Under the pieces are notes generated by a model. That model was given only the letters and a program-made list of their open reading frames with translations. It ran no database searches and was not told where the DNA came from. The position numbers were made by a program, and so were the translations under genes. 64,000 bases of DNA, from positions 24,723,168 to 24,787,167 of the forward strand of contig NC_092569.1 of NCBI RefSeq assembly GCF_037975245.1, read 5' to 3'. This DNA comes from Apostichopus japonicus. Lineage: Eukaryota; Echinodermata; Holothuroidea; Aspidochirotida; Stichopodidae. The first letter of the stretch is position 1. Each line of letters begins with the position of its first letter. Of the stretch, positions 22,501-35,260 are shown piece after piece.

Positions 22501-22834
22501 CCTTCCATACGTATAGCCTATATACAAAATCGAACCAGATTTGAGATCTGTCAGCGGTGAATGTATATATTTGCCGCCCTCACTTCGACTGACGTTCATT
22601 GACACTAGATTGAGTAATGTTTTGATTATTTTCGAAGACCTCCTCCCCCCCCCCCTCAACGCCCCCCTCAGTACTGACCTACATAACATAGTCATCTGGA
22701 AGACTGTACAAAGGAAAACAACGAAAAAAAAACACATTTTTGTGTTTGAATCTGAAGATATATTGTGTCGTTGGATTATCTTATTACCAAAATATTTCCT
22801 TTTCAACTGAGTCGCTTACATATTGTATAGACGA

Positions 22835-22912
22835 AAGATATATATGATATATATTATCAAGACGCTATGGTTAATGGGGATAAACGAAACCCATTATTTT
22901 CGAATCTAAAAC
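22835..22912. repeat. Inverted copy of the 5.2-kb dispersed repeat
   Basis: The segment containing CAAGACGCTATGGTTAATGG and GGATAAACGAAACCCATT is the reverse complement of 5191-5270. Differences are few, so both derive from one interspersed family. Confidence 0.65.
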
Positions 22913-24417
22913 AAAAACAAAATTATACAAATTTTAAATAATGTCCTCGCTTATCTGTCAATAGGTCCAAAAATAGACTCTAATAGCTCACAATGTTGCA
23001 ATATACTGTACATGATTCTAACACACCTTTTTTAAGCGCTTTAAAGCAAATTGGTTCGAATATGTACAGTACCGCAAACTTTACTCGACGGCTTTTCCAT
23101 CATTGTTACTGGTTCCATGAAATATAGGCCCATTAAATGAAGTAATGTAAGGTTGCAGCCACTATACAGGCCTATACTCCCGCCCGTAATGCAAACTTGC
23201 AATTATTTACTTAACGATAACATTACTATAGTTTAATTGTTACATGGTGTTATCCTATCCGTATTGTTATTCGTGCTTATTTCTTTGTTTTTTATCAGGT
23301 TCTTTAAACCTTTATGCTTCTTTTTTTAGAAAGGTGTATAGCGTTGTTTCTTTCAGCCCTTCTACACCTCCTTGGATGTATGAATATGTTTGTAATCTTG
23401 TAATATTTAGCAGTTTATAGTGTGGAGATTATTCAGCTTAAAGGACATCAATATATTGGCCGAAATGCTATAGAAAGTTAAGTAATGGCCATCCACGCTA
23501 CAAAGTTGACAAACATTTTACCTACCACCAACGAATTATATCTTACTCATTAAGACCTTCAATTGCCTATATACATATTTAACTATTCCGCAATATCTTG
23601 AAGTAAAATTGGAAATTCAAGACCCAACAGGAAAAGTAATATTCAAAACTTTTAAAAAATTGTTTTTGAAAATTTGGGCGCCAATACTAACTCATGACAT
23701 TAAAAGTCAGCTAAATAAGTTCAACAACACAGCTCTTCCTGATAAGGATTTTATCATATAGTTTAGTACAACTCCATACATACTGTATGGATACTCTATG
23801 TGGTAGGTTTTACACTGTGTCACCGATATGAAGTTCATTTCAAATAATAGACTGCAAAAAAATTCAAGTTGTTTGTCATTAGAACGATGTTTCTTCGACC
23901 TTGGTATAAGTGTATTAGCTACACTAATGGTATGGGTAACCATAACAACCAGACGACAGAAACCTCTGTGACAATCTCATTACATCGTTAATGATTCGTT
24001 AATTAGTTATCTTCGAATGCAAACAAACTTGGAGGAGACCTTATAAAACATGTATGCATATTTTGAAGCGAATAAACAGAATTCGCTGAAGTTGTAGTAT
24101 AAAATACTTGCAAATTGGCGATCACAAGCGAAAAGAAAGCTGTTTCAACCACCCTAACGTTAACATGAGCAGTCATTCAGATATAAATATGACCAGGGCT
24201 TGTTTTTGTATACTTTTCTTTTCACCATTTACATTCAGTTCATTGTTGTGTAAGAAAAGACAATGGTCGATTCTCCACATGCATCGACTGATGGGTTCAA
24301 GGCTGTCCCGATTCACTGCACTTAGCAGCAATGATTATTATATGCCAATCTCTGCAGGGACACCTGGGATGAGTGTGGCAGTGCTGAATCTCCCCCTGAG
24401 TATTTTGTCAAAGGACT

Positions 24418-24536
24418 CTCATATATAGTCTATATAGCCTATATAAAGCCTAAATAGCCTATATATAGCCTATAAATAGCATATATATAGGCTATATATA
24501 TAGGCTATATATAAAGGCTATATATATATATATATA
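24418..24536. repeat. Palindromic TATAGGCTATA microsatellite
   Basis: Left units read TATATAGCCTATATA and right units TATATAGGCTATATA, so the tract is itself a large inverted repeat centred near 24485. A related tract with TATAGGCCTATA occurs at 58399-58510. Confidence 0.8.
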
Positions 24537-24614
24537 TCAATTGAGTATATTGCACAAATCACTGTCTGAGTTACATGCGCCAAATGACTGGGGGCGGGGC
24601 GGGGGTGGGTGCAG

Positions 24615-24790
24615 CGCCCAATTCCCGTATGGCAGTCGGCTTCGACGACCCCATGACCACACTCATCATTTTTAAATCCATGAATCCACTTTTGTTCCTT
24701 CTTCACAAACCGCTGGAACCACTTGGAACTGGGTCTTCCATTTAGAGTCATCCCCTTCACTAAATCGATCATGGAGATATAGATCCCTTC
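24615..24790 (-). pseudogene. Possible degraded coding remnant
   Basis: The minus strand reads SMIDLVKGMTLNGRPSSKWF then QRFVKKEQKWIHGF over about 55 residues without a stop. The W..RF.K pattern is loosely like the helix-turn-helix segment of pogo/Tc5-type transposases, but the match is too weak to name. No other part of such an element is nearby. Confidence 0.2.
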
Positions 24791-26995
24791 CTCGCCCCAC
24801 CCCTCCACTTCTACCTTTTAAATCCTGTGCACACATATTCTTAGGGCTGATATACGTGTTGAACTCATCAGTCACTTTACGGAGTATGAGATAGTCAAAT
24901 CCAAGTATTGCGACACTAGTGAATTTGCTCTACAATATAATGTAACTTCAGGGAGATATTCCACACTGATTTGTAATATGTAGTACGGTAGTATCTAGAA
25001 GGGTTTTAATAATAGCTTAGAATATCCCTAGACACAATAATCAGGAGACATCTTACACTGTTGCACCGATACCAAATGCAGTATATGATTAGTGAAATAC
25101 AATTGAGAATGACAGCTTCCTGATGACGTAACTAAAAGCTAGGAGACCATGGCAGGGTTCACCATTTCGTTCATGTGAAAACATCTGTTTATTAATCATC
25201 AATATCACCCACTTAATCTGCTAGAAAATCAAATAATGGTCACCCATGCATGTTCAACTGCCACCTTCAAAGGTTTTTCTTGACTGGGACATTAAGTGGT
25301 ATGTTTGAACTTTTCATCGCAACCACTGATTTAAAATATTAGGTCTAGGCCAAACAGGAAAGTAATTTGAAAAACTCATATACCACCCACAGTAGATTAT
25401 TTTCGTTGAAAGGAGAGGGGCGATGGAAGTGAGGAGAGTGGGAAAGGAGGCGAGGGAAGAGGAAAGGAGGTGAGGAGGAGTGTTAGAGATTGGGAGCCGG
25501 AGGGGACGTGGACGCGACATGATCATTCTTGACCGACATTTTGTCGACAATCAACTCATGTACAAGATTGTCGTTATTTTCTTTGGTTTGAATGATGCTT
25601 TAGAGAGAGAGCAAATTTTGTAAGTCTATGTTGACTTTATGCTATACTGTACTCCTATTGTGACATCACGGTCTACATTACAGAGAGCATCCCTCGTGGG
25701 ATTATCCGTTATCAACTTGAACAAGACGTCCATAATCCGTAGTCTCATGATTAGGGTAAGATGATTTGACATAAATTGCGGGCTTTCGAAATTTCTCCTT
25801 GAAGTAGATTCTCCTAATCTCATGCATTTCACGTAATACCCCCTCTCTCCCCCCAAAGAAAATGTATCAATTTAAGATAATTACTTTCGTTCAAGTCGAA
25901 AAGTTCAATTCTGTGACAGACTTGTTGGACCGTGTCTCCTGTTTCCGTTTTGTTCACCATTCTATACAAAGTTTGTGCACTCACTACAGTTTCACCGCAT
26001 ATAGTTCAGCATATATATATATATATAGTTCAGCAGTCCACGATACAGCGACGGCGCTAACAAAAACACAGCTGCAGATTCAGTAATTTTATCTGATGAT
26101 ATTCTGATCTTGTCAAAAAATGAGTTTTGAATTTCTCGTGATAGATTTTAATGTCAGTGGGAGTACCCCCGCTGATAGGTCATGGGGGGTTCGTTGTTGT
26201 ATTAGCCTTCCAACATCAGTCCAGTTACCCTGGTGAAAAATCAACATCTTGTTATAATTAGGAAATAAATTCCAAGTAGGTTATTGTCATATGTCTTAAC
26301 GAAAAAGTTACACCTGCATATATAAGCCTTATAAATGGGTAAAGTTAAATACACGTCCGCAAAGAGATATACTGAGAGCCACGGCGCATGCGTGAATTCG
26401 TAAAGCAAACGGGACGCATGCATGCATTATAACGCTTACAAAAGTTAGATATCCAATCCCATTCCTAGAAGAAGACAATCCCCCATGTTAGACTAACCGA
26501 AGATGAATGTTAGGGACAACGTATAAAGGTTTTCGAATCCTCTTTTCCATCTTACCGTTTTTAGATAACGTATTCTCCACCCTGCACTCGCTTCTGAGCA
26601 GCAGCGTATAGCGTCAGTCAGTCCTGGGCTAGTGAACAAATATGTCACGGGTCTCTTTTGAAAGTATTCGTTTTTTTCCTTCATCAGTATATCATGAAAG
26701 GAGAAAAGGAGAAAAGGAGACATACTCTTCATCTCATATATCTACGTGCCCCCCTAATTGACGTTGACCGTGGGGATGTATCCCCCCACTCTCACTCAGA
26801 CGACCATGTCTCTGGAAAGTGCGCCTGCGCGAAGCCAACCGAGTTTACGGCAAGAGAATATATCATAGCTTAAATAATCTAGATGCGTATGCATGCATCG
26901 AGTGTGGGTAATATTGATATACGTACTTGTACACCAGAACATGACCAGAAGAATAAAAAGGTTTGATCTTACAACTCCAAAACATTCATTACTTT

Positions 26996-27216
26996 CAGAC
27001 GCGGATTCAGGGGATGGGGGGGGGTGTTCATGGAAGTCGACACCCCTCCCATACTTTCAACCACACAAATATTAAAAGTATTTATTAACACAACCTTGTT
27101 TCTAGACCTAATCCTAGACCTAACTTCAGACCTAAATATACCTTAGAATGCACAAATATCACGTATAATATTTTTTCCTTATGGGGGCACGCCCTCCTAC
27201 TTAAAATCCGCTCCTG
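26996..27216. mobile_element. MITE with CAGACGCGGATT-type ends
   Basis: The left end CAGACGCGGATTCAGGGG and right end AAAATCCGCTCCTG form an imperfect inverted repeat. Inside are repeated CCTAGACCTAA-type words. A degraded relative lies at about 28694-28900 (TAGGCGCGGATC ... GGTCCGCACGCTCC with shared ACAACCTTG and CACG..TAATATT words). Confidence 0.55.
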
Positions 27217-30200
27217 AGATTAAAAAACTTCGTATTTGACGGTTTATTTGCATGCTTTGGCACTTCAACGTACGATCCATTCCAATAATTCAAACGATTC
27301 TGTTGACATCTGCTTACTGTATGTAATGAGGAAATGTAGTGCATGGTAACTGAATCAAAACTCAAACGTTGTATGATTAGTGCGTAGTTTATTTCACTGA
27401 CATAACAAAATATTATAAATCTAAGAAACATAAATATAAAAAAAAAATTAGATGCATTTCTCTTCTTCGTTTGGCTTAAGTATAATATGGATGCTTTTAA
27501 GAGATTTATAGACGAAATATATCTAAAGATATAGAACTAAGATTTCGACCCTGAGATGTAACCAGCCTAACGGAAAGGACAAGTATAGGTATATAAGTAT
27601 ATAGGGATAGTATATTCTCATCGCAACAATTTATTCTCTAAAGTGTATAGTTACGTTTGTGAACTCTACAGAAAGGAAAAAAGGAGAGCAATGAACCTGT
27701 TTCCATACCGTATATTAGTTTGATAAATTACGCTGGTTGGCTCCGCTTCGCCTTTAGCGGTTTACTATATCAGAAATATCATATGACGATATATACTTCT
27801 GCTGCATCATGCCATGAACTTCTTGCCTCGCCGTGCACTGCTATCACCTACTACCTAAGAGGACTCTCACTGTGCGCTAATTCAAACACACTGATTTTAA
27901 CCGAATGAAAATGTGGTGAAAGGGTTTCGGTTTTGTTACCTCCTTTGAGGGGTAATTGTAATAGTAATTTTTCGCATCCTCAATGAACTTGAAGCTTAAA
28001 TGGAGGACGGGTATGGGTCGATGAATATTGTAAGCAGTTCAATATTTCAGTTTTAAGGTTATGTAAGTACATTACTCACGCCAGCTGTTATTTTGGTTTT
28101 GTTTTTAGAGAAACTCACTTGTTATTCCGATTCGCCGGGATGAATTTGAGCAAACGTCGTCGTCATAGTCTATTTTCATATTCTTTTCCCTAGTACCCCC
28201 CCCCCCCCCTATAGCCCCATCCATCCACATACATATACACCATCACTCTATGCCTTCGATAGAACTCCCAAAAGAGCTATAGTAAATAAATGTGATGAAG
28301 CGTGTCTGTATTCTACATCGATACATGTTCTGTTGAGGCGATATTAAACTTTTAAGTTTTGTTTTTTAACAAACTATTCAAAGTACTATGAATTTTACTC
28401 TTATTGGTACTCGATTCGTGTTTATATATATATAATATGTGCTATAGTACATGACTGAGTACTCATGCACCTTCGTGTTCTAGTCTGGTTCTCGTATGTA
28501 TATATATACTCGTACTCAAAATACTTGTGCGTGTACTCATGCATGGTTTTAAACTACTGCTATAAAGACTAATGAAATTAATGTTCCTAATGACTAGGAC
28601 ATTTGAGGTATACATTATATTGATATTATAAGCTCTGAGTCGATATGGATGACTTTTCACTAGTTAAGTCCATCTGCACTATTAATTTAGTACTAGGCGC
28701 GGATCAAAACCTCACCCCAACCCCACAAAATAAAATTAAATCATTATTAATACAACCTTGCGTGTTGACCAAACTATAAAACAAATTTAAACCTAAACGT
28801 GCCTCAGAATCCAATATTTCACGTCGAAATTTGTATTTTATTTTTCTGCCCCCACCCTGCATGGCCGACCCCAGGTCCGCACGCTCCTTAGTTTTGTTTT
28901 TTAAATCCCCGACCAGCTCCTGGGTACATCTACTGTATATAAGCCACACATATATAAGAAAATTTCGAGAAATCATTTATATGATGTATACACATTAACG
29001 TGGACACAGACTTGCTTCACACAGAAATATGAATCCTTTTGAACCCCTCCAAAACAAGACATTTTTAAATCTGGAAACTTCTCTCGATAGTCTGGAAACT
29101 GAAACTCACAGTCTCGCGTTGCGATAATTTTGTTCAAGATTATAACTTTGCAAATCATTTATCTCAAGTTAGGATCCGAACAGCAAGAAATGATGCAATA
29201 GCAGCTAAGTCACACCCAACCCACCCACTCACTCACCGACCCACCCACTCAATTACGTAGTACTCAAATTTTGACCAAAAAAGGTAATAAACAAGATTTA
29301 AGTTTCTCAGCCAAATCTTTGCAACCTGTTCAAGAAAATGGTAGCCCTTGGGTGATCATATACCTACATATAGTGGTATATGGTGACCTGTATAGACCTT
29401 TCACAGTAGGACGCCATCTTTACCCGATAAAGTCTTACATGCTGGCCAATTTGATTCTCCCCTGAATCGGTTTCGAACTCATTTGTAAAATCAAGATCAT
29501 GGAGTCAGATTTCCACCAAGTTTTGTATGTCATCTCTCGAAATTGAAGATTTTTTGCATCTTGCAGACTGCCTCTAGAAATGGACTTGACGTCATGGAAA
29601 ATTTCCCTTCTTAATCTACAATGTTATGCTTTTGTTTGCGGTAACATAACATGATTGTCATGCTGTCATGATATTATATTTTGTTTATGAGTTCTTTACT
29701 TCTTACGCAATCCTTATGAATCCTTATTAATGCTATATTTTGAAGGATCCAAACAAAACAGGGTAATAGACAAGTACAACAAAGGGTCATGCACATGCTA
29801 ATCACACATGGAACATTAATTATTCAGTCAACAGCAAATGAAATCGAAACTCATTAAAGGGTCCCTGTTATAAGAGAGAATTGACACTGTACGAACCCTC
29901 GCTATTTGACGATGAACTCGTCCATGCATCCTAAACAAAAGCCGTGTATGTCACCCACCCTCCTCCTCCTCCACCAACCGACCAATTTACCCCTCCCCTT
30001 TCACGCCTCCAACCATTTATTAGTTAGAGAATAGTTTTACAGTTCGCCCAACCTAATGAACCCGCATGGAAAATCCAGTAAATTTTGAACCTGCTAATTA
30101 AATATTCCCCAAACTAATGTTTCCCCAAAAGAAACAGGAACCCACTGGTCCAAGATTGGATATGACATAGCTCAAGAAGTCTTTTCATCTTTTTTTTTTC

Positions 30201-31590
30201 TGCGGGGCCCCTGGCACAGGTCTGAGATTACATGGGTGTGGGAGGGGGGGGGCAGGAGTCATCCACGAGTTCACCGGTGTGATTATGTCATTATGCCAGG
30301 TGAAAAGCACTGCTGTGAAAATGATTTTGGGCATTCCCCCATCCCCTCCCACCAACCCTGGTGTAAGGGTCCTGCTCTGCTGTTTTAGCCAATACCACGG
30401 CACGCTACCTAACTCCCATGGTCACAGCGTATATTTGGTCACCCAAACTCCAACTGGCTATACGAAAATATCTATTCCCTCAAGAAACATATTCTCGACG
30501 TTTTTCTTCCAAATATGTGAGACTTGTTGGACTTATAGTGAATGGTAGTGTGCGTATCCTGTCCTGTGCTCTCTGGACTTGTCTTGTCTCATGTCGCCTT
30601 TCTCTCGCACCTTTGATTTGGACTGCGAACAAGACTGAAGACAAGTCGAGGTCTAATTGCATCAATTGTCAATTTCAATCCTCCACTGAGTATATGGCCA
30701 TAGAACTATTACCCTGGGCACGACTGTTAGCTACGATAATTGTGTTGGCGACGGAATGGTATAGCTTACAGTACACTTGAATGTGAGACATTAAACTCTT
30801 CCTGCTTCAAAACAAAGCAAGGGATAAAAGATGGTGTTATTTTTTACCTCTCATATCATATTGCCACAAATCTCATTATCGCCATGACATCATAAGGTTA
30901 TCTGTAACTGTATGGAATTCTAAGGGTCGCCTTTCTAACTTGCAAGGTTCGAGAGGCTTCCACTAACAAGCAGCACGCCGTCATCAACTACTGGGATGAT
31001 ATTTTCAATGATTGAGAATCGGATGCCAAGGGTCTTAGTCACAAATATCCCATGGTTTGCTCTCTGCTTGGCGCCTTCAGATAAACGTACTTTCCTCATA
31101 CGGCATGGAAAATACAGAGTTTAACGAAAAGAACTTCAGTGTACTGCAAAAGGGGTTATGATGTTACAATTGGAAACTTCACTCATACACCCCCACCCCA
31201 CCAATAACCACCACCAAGCAAGTTGTGATAAAATAATCCCTTCCCACAGGTTGTTCGCAACTTGTCTTCTCTATACAACCATATGAACTCGCTACTATTT
31301 GCTTGGCCTAGTCGAGGTTGGCATTTTCAAACTCATCGCAAGACGTTGATAATCATTATTTCAAGGACATGCACTTGAAGCAAAGAAACTGCTAAGACTA
31401 TATTCGTTCCACACTTCAAGGCTATCCATCTGATCGCAACGACTGAACTGTAACGCCATCACATATCGGGAAGTAACAATACTGCCATGGTCGTAGACAG
31501 GCATCGTGGAATTGCTACTACTAGTAATAATGTATTGGTTCATTTCACCTTGCCTACCGTAAAAATACCTGCTAGGTTCTTATCTCGCAA
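27217..31590. other. Non-coding stretch
   Basis: AT-rich sequence apart from the MITE relative noted above. There is a poly-C run at 28196-28209 and repeated ACTCGTACTC-type words at 28440-28540, similar to 7100-7260 and 45640-45840. No gene could be supported. Confidence 0.4.
28694..28900. mobile_element. Degraded relative of the 27.0-kb MITE
   Basis: It shares GCGGAT ends, TATTAATACAACCTTG, CTAAA.GTGCCT.AGAAT and ATATTTCACGT with the element at 26996-27216, in the same orientation. Ends are poorly preserved. Confidence 0.45.
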
Positions 31591-31647
31591 TCTCTTACCA
31601 TAAGTGAGATACGATGGCGCGAGACATGCCTGGCCGCAGGCGTTAGG

Positions 31648-31815
31648 GCACATTCCTCCGCGAAACCCGAAACCCAATGGAGAGAGGGGAGATGTACGAC
31701 CTGATGGGGACAATGCCCAAGGTTTTGACCAGTGAGCCGCTATACGACCCAAGTAGCCTAGGTCAAGACATCTCTCCTGGCTCTAGATTCCCTGTCCTTC
31801 TGTCTTTGGCAAAGG
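31648..31815 (+). CDS. Weak candidate exon, unrecognised
   Basis: Between an AG (GGCGTTAG) and a donor-like AAAG/GTATCG, an open frame reads GTFLRETRNPMERGEMYDLM and on through LTSEPLYDPSSLGQDI to SLAK. It lies in a local GC-rich island (31590-31850) in otherwise AT-rich DNA. The opposite strand is also open for 70 codons. No domain recognised. Confidence 0.2.
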
Positions 31816-33056
31816 TATCGGGTGTTTGTTCTTCCTTTGAGGGCTGTAACATGATGGCCGAGTTGAAGGCTGTGATATAACGCCACCAACATTTGCATGT
31901 AATCTAGATTAAATGCGAATGGATACTAAAAAGATAGGACAAATACAATTAATTTTTGACTGAAGAAAGAGCAACATATTCTAAGCTTCCTAATGAAATT
32001 TGCATTCAATTTCTCATTCCCATTTCGAGATAACCACATTTAAACTTGACTCGTTTTTCTACCAAAAGTGAACATAAATCATACAGGTGTCAAAACAGAA
32101 ATTTGGTGTTAGTGTGCAGCTATGACATCATATATCTCTTCTCTTGAAGTTTACTCTTTAGTACAAACTATATGACAATTTCAGTTTTCGATATCTCGAA
32201 AATACTTCCTCTTTTTCTTGGGAGAGGGGGGGGGGGGGTGTATCATCCATACTGTTTTTACCTTAGAATATGGTACTATTTCGTCAGTTAAAAGTAAATT
32301 TCAGCTGGATTATCGTGCATCTCCACTGTGTGATACACAATATACCAATATCACGTGATATCTAGTTGCAATTGCAATGTGGGGAGAGCCATTACTTAAC
32401 ATCATCCACGTACCCAAAATGATTAGCCGATGGCAACACAGTCTACAGACATGTACTCCGAGAGTCTGTAATATGTAGCTGTAATATAAATTGTATACTC
32501 AGACAGAGAAGTCTGCAGGCTTCAAAAATGATCTAGATTTCGGCAAATTGGTAGAAAATTCTAAGTGGAGTATACATATTTGGGATCCAGGCTGTCTTAT
32601 AGGTATAGGTCAAGGTGCTCCGTTTGAAGCGTATCAAATAAGATATCAAGTTGAGTCAAGCTATTCGAATGAGACTGGACAGACCTTGCGGGGTTAAAGT
32701 GAAATAAATCTTCCTTAACACTATAGTGTAACACTAAACAGTGTATTTAAATATAGCTAAATGTTCAAATGCTCGGCGCCTTCTCAATGTCAGTGTAATA
32801 ATGAACAGCGAAGGACGCTGAAAGACTATACGGTTTGACGTGAATTTAATTAATGCTGTTCTAGTTCGGTATATGTTAATTTGATATTAACTTAATATTC
32901 ATTCAGATTGTCATCTCAGTTACGTCGAAGAGTACTTACAATATTATTCAGAGAGAGAAAGAGAGCAAAACAGTTATAGTGATTAACCAACTGAACCTAA
33001 TATTCAGGTGCGTATCCAGGGGGGGGGGGGGCGTTGGGGGCGCGCGCCCCCCGGGT

Positions 33057-33220
33057 AAGAAAAAGAGGAGAGAAAAAAAAGAGAAGAAAAAAGGAAAAAA
33101 GAGGGGAAAAAGAGGAGAAGGAGAGGAAGGAAGGGAAAAGAAAAAGAAGAAAGAGAGAAGAAGGAGAAAAAGAGGGAGTAAAAGAAAAACGCGAAGACAC
33201 CGGGAAGAGAAAGAGGAACA
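33057..33220 (+). repeat. Purine-only (GA-rich) tract
   Basis: About 160 bases almost purely A and G (GAAGAAAAAGG, GGAGAAGGAGAGG), pyrimidine-rich on the other strand. Such tracts can form triplexes. The open frames across it are low-complexity Lys/Arg/Glu artefacts. Confidence 0.9.
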
Positions 33221-33529
33221 GTGACATCATTACAGCGCTGAAGGGTAGCCAGTGACGGATCAATGATTTCGTAAAAGTGTGCCTCACCCTACCCCTTACA
33301 CCGACAACTCCATTTTTTGACGTTTCCATTTTCCTCTCTCACTAATGATCTATATATATACTATATATGGTCTATCATAACGCGTGTGTAGAATTGTGCT
33401 ATGAAACCAACTGTGGCTGATCTCGAACTCTACCGTGTCGTCGGGGAACATGACGCATTTTGGGATGGGGGCGACCGCCCCCCCCCCCATTCCGCTTTTT
33501 TTTAAATGATATCGCTAAGTAATTTCAAA

Positions 33530-33788
33530 ATAGAAAGTGCTTGGATGCAACTTACAAGGCCTGGGAAGTGTCATTTCCAGCGATCTGGGAGACATTTTCG
33601 GCCAAAATTTGCTTGTACGCTTCGCGCTAACAAATGGTCCTGGGTAGTGTCATTTCCAGCGATCTGGGAGGCATTTTCGGCCAAAATTTTCTTGTACGCT
33701 TCGCGCCAACCTATGGTCGCGCTACGCTTAGATAATTTGCCTACAGGCTTCGCCCCTCCCTTGGCAAATTCCTCGCTACGCGCCTGTT
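33530..33788 (-). mobile_element. MITE copy of the 4.4-kb family with internal duplication
   Basis: It carries AAGGCCTGGGAAGTG, TTTCCAGCGATCTGGGAG and CAAAATTT.CTTGTACGCTTCGCG twice in tandem (about 33560-33630 and 33640-33700), then TTGCCTACAGGCTTCGCCCC and CTCGCTACGCGCCTG. It is the reverse complement of the 4418-4724 element, with one internal segment duplicated. Confidence 0.7.
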
Positions 33789-34146
33789 CGAATTTGTAAC
33801 GCAAACAGCAGATATCACATCATATCAGTGAGCATGAAAATGGCGTTCCAGGATGAAAATCCTCAAAACTGTCCGACTTGCCTGAAAAAATAACCAAAAA
33901 TTTTCGCCCGCGAAGCGCGCGTTCAACGTCTCAATGTCAATATCATATAAGCAAGCATCGGTTATTACATCGCATGCCATCATGTACCGTACGGTCCGTT
34001 CAAATTGCGCAGTATACCGCGGGATGCTAATGTAAACAACGACATGTCTCATGTAGATGTATAAAAAGCATGGAGGTCCAATTATGTCAAAACTCTCTTT
34101 TACATTAGTAATGGCAATTAGGGCTGCAGGGATGCACCCCGTCGCG

Positions 34147-34532
34147 CAGTGCTGGAGCGTCCATACGGTCAGGGGGCGGATGCCCTCCCCCCCCCCCCTG
34201 ACGGACTCAAATGGACTGCTGGCGCCTTTTTCAGCTCTTTACCACTTTTTACTTATTCTAGATTATTGACTTTTTTATTGCGCTCTCATCTACTTATTGA
34301 CATTTGTCACATTTTGTTGGTGTAATTTGGCGATGACACCCTATTCTTCGTTTATCTGCAAATTAGCCAGGCCCTGAAAGGGTCATTTCCGGCGATCTAG
34401 GGAGTATCTTTACTCAAAAATTTTCTGTGCGCTACGCGCCAACCAGTGGTGGCGCTCCGCTTAGATAGTGTCGAAAGCGCCCCTACAGACCATTCTCGCC
34501 CCTCCTGACCAATACCCCTAGCTCCGCCACTG
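34147..34532. mobile_element. hAT-like MITE, copy A
   Basis: The left end CAGTGCTGGAGCGTCC and right end GGGGCTCCGCCACTG-type terminus form an inverted repeat. Flanks CCGTCGCG (34139-34146) and CCGCCGCG (34533-34540) are an 8-bp target duplication with one mismatch. Interior motifs CTTTACCACTTTTTACTTAT and GATAGTGTCGAAAGCGCCCC are shared with the inverted copy at 45854-46150. TIRs starting CAGTG with 8-bp duplications are typical of hAT elements. Confidence 0.75.
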
Positions 34533-35260
34533 CCGCCGCGCCTCCTACGCCTATGTGTGTAGTGTTCGCTTTCGGAAATATCTGCTATTTTTTCATTTCC
34601 TTCAACCAAGTTTTATAATAGCCGTTATAACAGGTTTAATATTTCTACACCAATAAATTAACTGTGTCCGAATTTTCGAAAATTTCTGACCAACATTCTG
34701 CATCACACTTCCCTCTACTCGTGCAATTTTGACCTGTCTGTTAGGGGTTGAAGGAAGTTTTTCTATATTGGTTGTCCATAGATGAAATTTTGTACGACAT
34801 TATGGGTATGTTTTGAAGTGAGTTTATTCACGAGAAATGTGAATTTTCAAATTCTGAACAAATTTGGGGCTTAAAACCTTGAAAAGTGGGGCTGACGGGT
34901 ATTGTGGGCCGCGACGTAGAATCACCTACAAAAGCTAAGACCCACAGGAGATGCGATCAGGTCGAACATGACGTGTGCTGGGTTGACAATCTTCAAAAAG
35001 GTTATGGATGGGAAAAAAAACTATTAGGAAATACTTGGTTCTCAGGCCAAAAGTGTACATCTGGTTGGTCATTTCAAGCCCGAGAAGTGCCGTTTCCGGT
35101 GATCTGGGGGGTATCAAAACCAAAAATTTTCTTGTACGCTGCGCGCCAACCGATGGTGGCGCTCCGCTTAGATAGTAATTCGCGCCCCCCGGGTTAGAAA
35201 ATCCTGGATACGCGCCTGATATTAGTAATCAACTTTTGGTTTTGATCAAAAAGTATGATA

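Larger units (their letters stand above)
19521..26995. other. Long non-coding stretch
   Basis: No gene supported. It contains poly-G/C runs (21506-21516, 21896-21907, 22647-22656), an inverted copy of the 5.2-kb repeat (22835-22912), a TATAGGCTATA palindromic tract (24418-24536), and a purine-rich tract (25408-25500). A minus-strand segment around 24650-24790 is described separately. Confidence 0.45.
33005..35218. mobile_element. Composite TIR element with nested MITEs
   Basis: The left end CAGGTGCGTATCCAGG and right end CCTGGATACGCGCCTG are inverted repeats. ATATT occurs immediately outside both ends (33000-33004, 35219-35223), consistent with a 5-bp target duplication. Subterminal GGGGGGCGCGAATT-like and CCCCGGGTAAGAAAA words also pair. 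The 2.2-kb interior holds at least two further MITE copies (33.5-33.8 and 34.15-34.53 kb) and a purine tract. No transposase frame was found. Confidence 0.6.

Noticed and set aside
24108-24428. 106-codon plus-strand frame
   Set aside because: No domain or gene context; AT-rich codon content matches the background.
30418-30780. 120-codon plus-strand frame
   Set aside because: It has no recognisable domain, splice context or composition bias and is consistent with chance.
32979-33329. Lys/Arg/Glu-rich and Phe/Ser/Leu-rich frames
   Set aside because: They derive from a purine-only tract and have no sequence complexity.
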